Positions 35,630-40,728 of a stretch of 40,728 nt of DNA are shown piece after piece. Source of the stretch: Clostridia bacterium BRH_c25 (GTDB lineage: Bacteria > Bacillota_A > Clostridia > Lutisporales > Lutisporaceae). The DNA lies in the NCBI GenBank assembly GCA_001515955.1, contig LOES01000103.1:1-40728 (forward strand), written 5' to 3'. The notes under the pieces were generated by a model, which was not told the origin of the DNA, searched no databases, and worked only from the letters and a program-made list of their open reading frames with translations. Every line of letters begins with the position of its first letter. Position 1 is the first letter of the stretch. The translations under genes were made by a program, and so were the position numbers.

Positions 35630-36541
35630 CTACTGAACCAGCTTAGTACCGAACAAGCCGGACCCTTCTCCATTTTCATCAATTTCACCCTCGGCAATCC
35701 TTTTTATAAATCTTCCTGTTATCTCTGTCTTTCCATTAACCTTCACTACATCGTCCAGAAAGAAAGCTGCAAATCCTACAACCTTCACTGCACTTCTGCC
35801 TGCTACTGTCAAAAAATCAATCACCGGTATCTTTATCAATCTTGGACAGCCCACCTCAAGCTGTGAAATATCCTCTCCATGTATGCTGGAGTCGGAATCC
35901 AATATTTCACTTATGCCATCAAATGTGGCACCATTCATATTTCCTGTCTCAGTGTCTATCAGGTCCCCTATTTTTATTGAATGTGCATCATATCCGTTAA
36001 TCAAATTGTCTCTATAGTTAGAAGCTCCGGTTCCCCCTAAAGCTATTGCGCCATAGTTGCCGCTGGTTCCCCCTCCCCCTCCATTTTTCAGAGTATAGGT
36101 TGCACCATATATGAATTCCTGAGCCTCTACCCCGAAGGGACGAATACCTTTAACAGAAACAATAGGCCCTGTAACCGCTGTAGCTTCAGCCACCACATCA
36201 GCACTGGATCTGCTGAATATCTTTGCAAAGTATAGTGTGACAGACTTGTTACTGCTTACAGTCACCTTTCTGTTGTCTTCCAGTATATCTATAAAAATGT
36301 CTTCTGCCGGAACCCCATTCAAACCTGCGTATTTAATAGCTTCCTCCCTCATCTTGTCCTGACCTTCGGAATATGATGAAATCGCTGCCAATGCCGCAGA
36401 GTCCACTGTGTTCTGCAGCCTGCTCTTTTCCAGATAGAGAAGCCCTGCATCCACAGTAAGCGTCATCAAGCCTATAATAGCAGTGGTCATGAACAAGAGA
36501 ACTATTGAACTGTTCCCTCTTTTATTCTTTAAATATTTCAT
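35630..36541 (-). CDS. TadG-like protein (putative Flp pilus-assembly TadE/G N-terminal domain)
   Basis: A 303-residue protein. The N-terminus RGNSSIVLLFMTTAIIGLMTLTVD (shortened here to its character) is a prepilin-like positively charged stretch plus hydrophobic helix, followed by the TadG-type segment SRLQNTVDSAALAAISSY. The rest is extracellular, with a glycine-rich linker near residue 155 (NGGGGGTSGNYG). TadG proteins are minor components needed for Tad adhesion. Its ATG overlaps the ribosome site region of tadE, with only one base between the tadE stop and this start. Confidence 0.8.
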   Translation of the reverse strand: MKYLKNKRGNSSIVLLFMTTAIIGLMTLTVDAGLLYLEKSRLQNTVDSAALAAISSYSEGQDKMREEAIKYAGLNGVPAEDIFIDILEDNRKVTVSSNKSVTLYFAKIFSRSSADVVAEATAVTGPIVSVKGIRPFGVEAQEFIYGATYTLKNGGGGGTSGNYGAIALGGTGASNYRDNLINGYDAHSIKIGDLIDTETGNMNGATFDGISEILDSDSSIHGEDISQLEVGCPRLIKIPVIDFLTVAGRSAVKVVGFAAFFLDDVVKVNGKTEITGRFIKRIAEGEIDENGEGSGLFGTKLVQ

Positions 36542-36542
36542 T

Positions 36543-36926
36543 TCATTCCACCCTCATATAAGTATTAGCTTCCATTTCAAAGGGATTTGAAACGATACTG
36601 CTTATCACAGGAGCATATATCTGAAGCTTATACTTTACACATACCCTTACATCCTCTCCGGTTGTCCTTGCGCCATCTGCAGGTGTCAATATTACCTGAA
36701 GCTCACTTACATTTAGTATTCCGGCCTTGCCGGCTAAATTTGCCTGTATCTCAGCATCTGTCCTGCCTATAGATGCCAGTCTCGCTCCCTCCCGCGAAAC
36801 ATGGGTTACAAGCAGATAGGAGCCGAATACTCTGGATAATTCTACCATTCCCATCAATAACAATATTACAAGAGGTAATATAAGTGCCATTTCAACCATT
36901 GATTGCCCTTTCTTATTCAGTTTCAT
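36543..36926 (-). CDS. TadE-like minor pseudopilin
   Basis: A 127-residue protein. The N-terminus KKGQSMVEMALILPLVILLL has the TadE signature: basic lead, a Gly before the probable cleavage site, Glu in the +5 region and a hydrophobic helix. A short extracellular domain with a Thr/Asp-rich hairpin follows. It is expected to be processed by the prepilin peptidase, which is not encoded in this window. GGAAGGAGG precedes the ATG. Confidence 0.85.
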   Translation of the reverse strand: MKLNKKGQSMVEMALILPLVILLLMGMVELSRVFGSYLLVTHVSREGARLASIGRTDAEIQANLAGKAGILNVSELQVILTPADGARTTGEDVRVCVKYKLQIYAPVISSIVSNPFEMEANTYMRVE

Positions 36927-36967
36927 GGCTTACCTCCTTCCATATACTTCAATTTTATAGATGAAAT

Positions 36968-36996
36968 GACCCTACCGGATAGAACCAAGTAGGGTC
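36968..36996 (-). terminator. Stem-loop between flp and tadE (probable attenuator)
   Basis: An 8-bp stem GACCCTAC/GTAGGGTC with a 13-base loop, followed on the minus strand by ATTTCAT rather than a full T-run. Leaky termination here would make pilin mRNA far more abundant than the assembly genes. Confidence 0.55.
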
Positions 36997-37050
36997 GTGG
37001 GGGTTGGCTATTAAGCCGCTCCGAAAGTTAGTTGCCGGGAACTGATGCTG

Positions 37051-37233
37051 TTAAAGACTATCAACTATTTCCTGGAATTTAAGCTTAATACTTGTGCCCA
37101 TGTCTCCCAGAACTATAATAAGAACTACTGCGATTAAGCCTATGATCAGTGCATACTCTACCATGCCCTGCCCTTTCTTGTCATTTATTCTTTCCTTTAT
37201 GTCATACCAGAAATTATACAATCTAATAATCAT
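37051..37233 (-). CDS. flp: Flp/Fap-type major pilin
   Basis: A 60-residue prepilin, the structural subunit of the Tad pilus. The leader ends in KKGQG, followed by MVEYALIIGLIAVVLIIVL, the conserved hydrophobic helix with Glu at the third position and Tyr next to it (the Flp motif). The mature protein would be about 39 residues, ending in a short polar tail. First gene of the tad operon, with AAAGGAGG 8 bases before the ATG. Confidence 0.93.
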   Translation of the reverse strand: MIIRLYNFWYDIKERINDKKGQGMVEYALIIGLIAVVLIIVLGDMGTSIKLKFQEIVDSL

Positions 37234-37393
37234 CTAAACGACCTCCTTTGTTTTTACTGTTTATGTCTACATTCTACTCATAATTATGAATGGTTACTAT
37301 CCCACAGAATACTCATTTTTATTGCAGCACAAGTGCCTACGCTATGAGCAGCACTACCCACACCGTATATTTATACAAGTCCTATTTATAAAT

Positions 37394-37423
37394 AAAAGCA
37401 CTATGAATTTTCATAGTGCTTTT
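37394..37423 (-). terminator. Intrinsic terminator of the DUF2935 gene
   Basis: A perfect 13-bp stem AAAAGCACTATGA with its complement and a 4-base loop, about 65 bases after the DUF2935 stop on the minus strand. It is symmetric, but only minus-strand transcription is expected here. Confidence 0.75.
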
Positions 37424-37488
37424 TACCGATACACTATAGGTATTATGGCATATAAGTAAGCCATCAGACTATTTATCCCTATATGCAC

Positions 37489-38415
37489 CTATACCATTTT
37501 TTCAAAGGTCTTAAGCAGTCTTAAATAATGATTTGCTTCCCTTAGCACATGATCTGACAGCAGCGGGAGTATCAAGGATTTTATTTTGCATGCGAGTATT
37601 CCCTCGGTGCCCTGTACTTTGAAGTTCCTGAGTCCAATAACATGCTTCAAGCTCTCCTTGGTAACCTCCGGCAGCATATTAGGGTTATCAGCAGCCTGCT
37701 TTGTCTTTTCCAGAAGTCTGTCAAACTCCTTTGCGAAGCTGTTTGCCTTGTTGAACAGCTTTTCCTCCTCCGAATCCAGATACCCTCTGATAAACTTGCT
37801 GTGCTCTTCCATAATATGATTCCAGTTTATTTCCTCTTTAAATATTTCTTTTACACTATCGATAGCATCCCTCTTCTCCAGCTTTTCAAGCATTGTGACA
37901 TAATACCGGCTTTCTTCTATGACATGCTCAAGCATTGCTGGATAGGTATAACTGAATGCCTTGCATTCCAATATGCTTTTTAAGAGCTTGGTTTTAAAAG
38001 CAATGGCTGACTTAGTCATAACCATAGCTTCCCTGTTTAGTGCTTCTACCTCCTCATAAAGCCCATCCATCTTTCTGCCAGGCTTTTCTCCTCTCAGCTC
38101 CAGCTCTCTTCTTGTCAGCTCAGTATCTATCGGAATGCCCGTCAAAAACTGAGTTTTCATCTCTGCTGCCAGTGTAAAGTCAGTAACCAGCTCATCCGAA
38201 GCCAATACTTCATAGTTTACCGCTCTGTCTGCCAGTTCAATGGACTCCGACAGCAGTTCCTCAAAGCTGTTCTTCATTGCAACCAGCTTGTTGGTAACTG
38301 CGCGGTCCCTGGGCGGCAGAGAAGCAGCTGCAAAAATCGCATGCTCCTTTACTATTCTCAAATAAAATAGATTCGTCTCCAGAGAATGTCTGATATATTC
38401 CTTATCAGATAACAC
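37489..38415 (-). CDS. DUF2935 domain protein
   Basis: A 308-residue all-helical protein made of two similar four-helix-type halves (about 1-140 and 150-300), each beginning near a tyrosine/His-rich helix (FYLRIVKEHAIFAA; SRYYVTMLEKL). Clostridial and Bacillus relatives are annotated DUF2935; some have a ferritin-like metal site built from His/Glu, compatible with HxxE-like pairs here (EHVIEESRYY, EEHSKF). The role is unknown. Start GTG 38415 with AAAAGAGGG 5 bases upstream. Single-gene unit, divergent from the GNAT gene. Confidence 0.8.
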   Translation of the reverse strand: MLSDKEYIRHSLETNLFYLRIVKEHAIFAAASLPPRDRAVTNKLVAMKNSFEELLSESIELADRAVNYEVLASDELVTDFTLAAEMKTQFLTGIPIDTELTRRELELRGEKPGRKMDGLYEEVEALNREAMVMTKSAIAFKTKLLKSILECKAFSYTYPAMLEHVIEESRYYVTMLEKLEKRDAIDSVKEIFKEEINWNHIMEEHSKFIRGYLDSEEEKLFNKANSFAKEFDRLLEKTKQAADNPNMLPEVTKESLKHVIGLRNFKVQGTEGILACKIKSLILPLLSDHVLREANHYLRLLKTFEKMV

Positions 38416-38587
38416 AATATCCCTCTTTTCCTTTTACACTCCTGAACCATAATATCACTACTATAATATTCCATGGGAGCTATATATGTTACAGTTTAAT
38501 AATATTCGGAGCACTTTTAGGGCAGTATAATCCTGCAAGCCATGAAGATCTCATGTATTGCAAATTCACCTATGAGGAGGACTACTT

Positions 38588-39118
38588 ATGTTTGAGGGAA
38601 AAATGGTGAGATTGAGAGAATACAGAAAAGAGGACATAAACCTTAAACTCAATTATATCAACAATCCCGAGATACTGAGATATCTGGAATCCGGCATCCC
38701 CTACCCCGTAACTTTCAATGAAGAGCTTAAATGGTTCGAAGCAATTTCAGCTTTTAAGGATTCTTACAGATTTGCAATAGAAACAATTGAAGACAGCCAC
38801 TATATTGGTGACTGCGGCATTAACAGTGTTGATTGGAAAAACAGCGTGGCAAATGCCGTTATTTTCATTGGAAATAACGCATACCGGGGCAAGGGCTACG
38901 GCACTGAAGCCATGCAAATCCTGATGGCCTTTGCTTTTGACCAGATGAACATCAATAAGCTCCGGCTGAATGTATACTCCTTCAATGAGCGGGCAATAAA
39001 AAGCTATGAAAAATGCGGCTTTATAAGAGAAGGGGTTTTGAGACAGGAAATATTCAGGGACGGCAAATACTATGACACAATTGTGATGGGTATTTTAAGA
39101 GCTGAGTATCAGAAATGA
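38588..39118 (+). CDS. GNAT-family N-acetyltransferase, RimJ/RimL-like
   Basis: A 176-residue acetyl-CoA-dependent acyltransferase. The acetyl-CoA-binding loop is RGKGYGTEAM near residue 102, followed by NKLRLNVYSFNERAIKSYEK, with the Asn and Tyr typical of the RimJ/RimL/SpeG branch, and GFIREG. The acceptor could be a ribosomal protein N-terminus, a polyamine or an amino-glycoside-like small molecule. GAGGAGG lies 7 bases before the ATG. Single gene ending in a strong hairpin. Confidence 0.9.
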   Translation: MFEGKMVRLREYRKEDINLKLNYINNPEILRYLESGIPYPVTFNEELKWFEAISAFKDSYRFAIETIEDSHYIGDCGINSVDWKNSVANAVIFIGNNAYRGKGYGTEAMQILMAFAFDQMNINKLRLNVYSFNERAIKSYEKCGFIREGVLRQEIFRDGKYYDTIVMGILRAEYQK

Positions 39119-39120
39119 AG

Positions 39121-39147
39121 ACCCGAGGGATTATCCCTCGGGTTTTA
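39121..39147 (+). terminator. Terminator between the GNAT gene and nrdG
   Basis: A 10-bp stem ACCCGAGGGA/TCCCTCGGGT with a 3-base loop and T4, two bases after the GNAT stop. It overlaps the end of nrdG on the opposite strand and may serve both. Confidence 0.8.
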
Positions 39148-39657
39148 ACTTACTTCCCTATATAGCTTTTCCAGCACTGCCCTTTTTTCTTTCATGCTGC
39201 TTTTCACATCGATTATTCTTTGATTTCTGGAGCCTCTGTAGGTCAGACTCAGGTCTATCAGCTCTTCCACGTAAGGTCCGTCAATCAGTATGTCTACAAG
39301 TCCCAGGAGCTTCAACCGGCTTTCATCCGGCTTCTCAACAAGCTCTTCAAAGGTATAGCCGGTGTAGCATACAATATTAATATCCGCTTCCTTCAGCTTT
39401 TCCGCAATGTGTATGAAAGCATCTGCCTGAAGGAAGGGTTCCCCTCCCGAGAAGGTCACTCCATCTATGTATCTGCTCTGCTTTATATCTTCAATAAGAC
39501 CCTCGGTGTCTACCATATAGCCTCCATCCAAAGCATGGGTATCGGGGTTATGGCAGCCTTTACAGCAATGGGTACAACCCTGGGCAAATATCACGTATCT
39601 GAAACCGGGGCCGTCCACTACGCTTTCCTTTACAATACCAGCCACTCTCAATTCCAT
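39145..39657 (-). CDS. nrdG: Anaerobic ribonucleotide reductase activating protein NrdG
   Basis: Radical-SAM activase that installs the glycyl radical on NrdD; 170 residues. The cluster motif CTHCCKGC (CxxxCxxC) binds the 4Fe-4S, and SGGEPFLQ binds SAM. DGPGFRYVIFAQGC is the NrdG/PflA family block. The start is ATG 39657 with TTGGAGGA upstream; the frame extends to 39729, but those residues come from the hairpin-rich spacer. Lies downstream of nrdD on the same strand, 136 bp away. Confidence 0.95.
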   Translation of the reverse strand: MELRVAGIVKESVVDGPGFRYVIFAQGCTHCCKGCHNPDTHALDGGYMVDTEGLIEDIKQSRYIDGVTFSGGEPFLQADAFIHIAEKLKEADINIVCYTGYTFEELVEKPDESRLKLLGLVDILIDGPYVEELIDLSLTYRGSRNQRIIDVKSSMKEKRAVLEKLYREVS

Positions 39658-39678
39658 AATGGTGATTCCTCCAATATA

Positions 39679-39789
39679 TTTCGCACTAAATCCTTTAAAC
39701 AATAGTTCAATAGTGCGAAATGTTTTCATTGATTTAGTTCATTCGTGCAGCAAAGCTGCATCGCTTCCAGGCAAGTTATTGCCTGGAAG
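39679..39789 (-). promoter_or_regulatory. Structured nrdD-nrdG spacer with three inverted repeats
   Basis: Going 5' to 3' on the mRNA: an 11-bp perfect stem with a 4-base loop (39789-39764); a 6-bp stem TGCAGC/GCTGCA with a 3-base loop (39760-39746); and a long-range 10-bp pair TTTCGCACTA (39720-39711) with TAGTGCGAAA (39688-39679) around 22 bases, ending just before the nrdG ribosome site. There is no T-run after the first hairpin, so processing or attenuation is more likely than full termination. Confidence 0.6.
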
Positions 39790-39793
39790 GGAC

Positions 39794-40728
39794 CTAATAT
39801 GTATGCTTTATTCTGTCTGCAAGCTCTGCCTGCTTTGCATCATTAAACCTATCAATAGTTGACAGGTAGCCTGTGATCCTCCTGATTCTCCTGATATCTT
39901 CACTTCCGCAGCTTACACAGTTGTTGTCTATTATTCCTGATACACCGCAGCTTCTGCATTCGTCTATGGGGAAGTTTATACCCGCATAACCCATATCGCA
40001 TTTTGCCATATGCATCAATATCTTTTCAAAGGCCTGCAGGTTGCTCTTCGGTGATGAAGGCAGCTCTACATAAGAAATGTGACCTGCTGCACATAGCTTA
40101 TGGAATGGAGCTTCCTTTTCTATTTTATCAAATATGCTTATCTGGTAGTTGACCGGAACATGGAAGGAATTGGTGTAATATGCCTTATCCGTAACTCCCT
40201 TTATTACCCCGAATTCTTTTCTGTCTTTTTCAATGAACCTTCCACTGGTTCCTTCCGCCGGAGTAGCATAAGCCACAAAATTCAGGTCATACTGCTCTGA
40301 ATAATTATCTGTAGCCTTTTTTATACCCTCTATTATCTGATAGCCCAGCTTCCAAGACTCCTCGTCCTCCCCATGGTGCTTTCCGGTAAGCACTATAAGG
40401 GCCTCAGCAAGTCCTATGAAGCCTATTCCCAAGGTTCCATTCTTTATTGCTTCTCTTATCTCATCCTGCTCCTTCAGGTTTTCAGAGCCCATGTAAAGCT
40501 TCTGTCCCATTAAGAAAGGCAGATCCTTTACCTTGATGGAAGCAATGACATTAAATCTATGGACCAGCTGTCTGCTGCACAAATCCAATATATTATTCAG
40601 TTCGAGGAAGAAAGCATCTGCATCCTTTGTCCTCAAAGCCAGTTTTGGCAGATTTATGGTAATAGGTGTGATATTTCCCCTGCTCGCTGATTTTTCAGCT
40701 CCATGCCTGTTTGCAATTACCCTTGAAC
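39794..40728 (-). CDS. nrdD: Anaerobic ribonucleoside-triphosphate reductase NrdD (3' part; runs off the right edge)
   Basis: Oxygen-independent class III reductase making dNTPs. The 310 C-terminal residues are present; by hand translation the frame continues through ARGNITPITINLPKLA to the window edge, so the Met at 40636 is internal. Features: IGFIGLAEALIVLTGKHHGE, TPAEGTSGRF, a C-terminal zinc site with two CxxC pairs (CRSC, CVSC), and the glycyl-radical region RRITGYLS. About 400-450 N-terminal residues are missing. Activated by NrdG, encoded next. Confidence 0.95.
   Translation of the reverse strand, partial: SRVIANRHGAEKSASRGNITPITINLPKLALRTKDADAFFLELNNILDLCSRQLVHRFNVIASIKVKDLPFLMGQKLYMGSENLKEQDEIREAIKNGTLGIGFIGLAEALIVLTGKHHGEDEESWKLGYQIIEGIKKATDNYSEQYDLNFVAYATPAEGTSGRFIEKDRKEFGVIKGVTDKAYYTNSFHVPVNYQISIFDKIEKEAPFHKLCAAGHISYVELPSSPKSNLQAFEKILMHMAKCDMGYAGINFPIDECRSCGVSGIIDNNCVSCGSEDIRRIRRITGYLSTIDRFNDAKQAELADRIKHTY

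Noticed and set aside
37234..37390. Cyclic-di-GMP riboswitch upstream of flp
   Set aside because: Such riboswitches control pili in some clostridia, so I looked for the conserved GEMM core; it is not present in this leader.

Overview
The window reads as the chromosome of a low-GC, Gram-positive, strictly anaerobic clostridium (class Clostridia; I cannot name the species). The evidence is a Firmicutes-type yqxD-dnaG-sigA order, strong AGGAGG-type ribosome sites, an AT-rich intergenic background, a selenocysteine formate dehydrogenase, an oxygen-independent ribonucleotide reductase (NrdD/NrdG) and a hexameric glutamate dehydrogenase. Most genes are on the minus strand and look like core genome. 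No insertion sequence, prophage or CRISPR array is visible.

Layout. Positions 1-4033 hold a minus-strand transport locus: a LacI-type regulator with an operator in front of it, a HAD phosphatase, a binding lipoprotein and the 5' part of a two-domain ABC permease that runs off the left edge. rnpB (RNase P RNA) follows at 4273-4640 with its own promoter and terminator. From 4772 to 7350 come a zinc-ribbon coiled-coil protein, a Nif3-like protein and TrmK. A 470-bp gap with short repeats leads to an orphan 63-aa gene, two tRNA genes, and the macromolecular synthesis cluster sigA, dnaG, yqxD and dgt (8308-12812). A C-terminal ArsR-type regulator and an RsuA/RluB-type pseudouridine synthase follow.

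The most unusual part is 15090-21294, a plus-strand two-gene cassette. The first gene encodes a 1642-aa protein joining an HD phosphohydrolase domain, a long helical region, a NadD-like nucleotidyltransferase domain, a possible acetyltransferase-like stretch and a phosphoribosyltransferase-like domain. The second encodes a lactate/malate-dehydrogenase-fold protein with altered active-site residues and an extra N-terminal domain. The domain mix points to nucleotide or NAD-type cofactor chemistry, but no function can be read directly.

Positions 21320-25285 hold a formate dehydrogenase operon. Its catalytic subunit is interrupted by an in-frame TGA exactly at the selenocysteine site of FdhF, followed by a SECIS-like hairpin, so it should be read as one selenoprotein. 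The partner subunit fuses an AsrA-like iron-sulfur module to an AsrB-like FAD/NAD(P)/2Fe-2S module. gdhA is divergent from it. Next is a degraded sensor diguanylate cyclase gene (27585-29301), then bioY under a BirA-type operator that overlaps a consensus promoter.

Positions 30001-37233 form a Tad/Flp pilus operon (flp, tadE, tadG-like, cpaB, cpaE, tadA, tadB, tadC) ending in a DUF192 gene; no prepilin peptidase is present. The window closes with a DUF2935 gene, a GNAT acetyltransferase, nrdG, and the 3' part of nrdD running off the right edge. Start codons were revised from the longest possible frame wherever the ribosome-binding site supported a shorter one; this is noted per gene.
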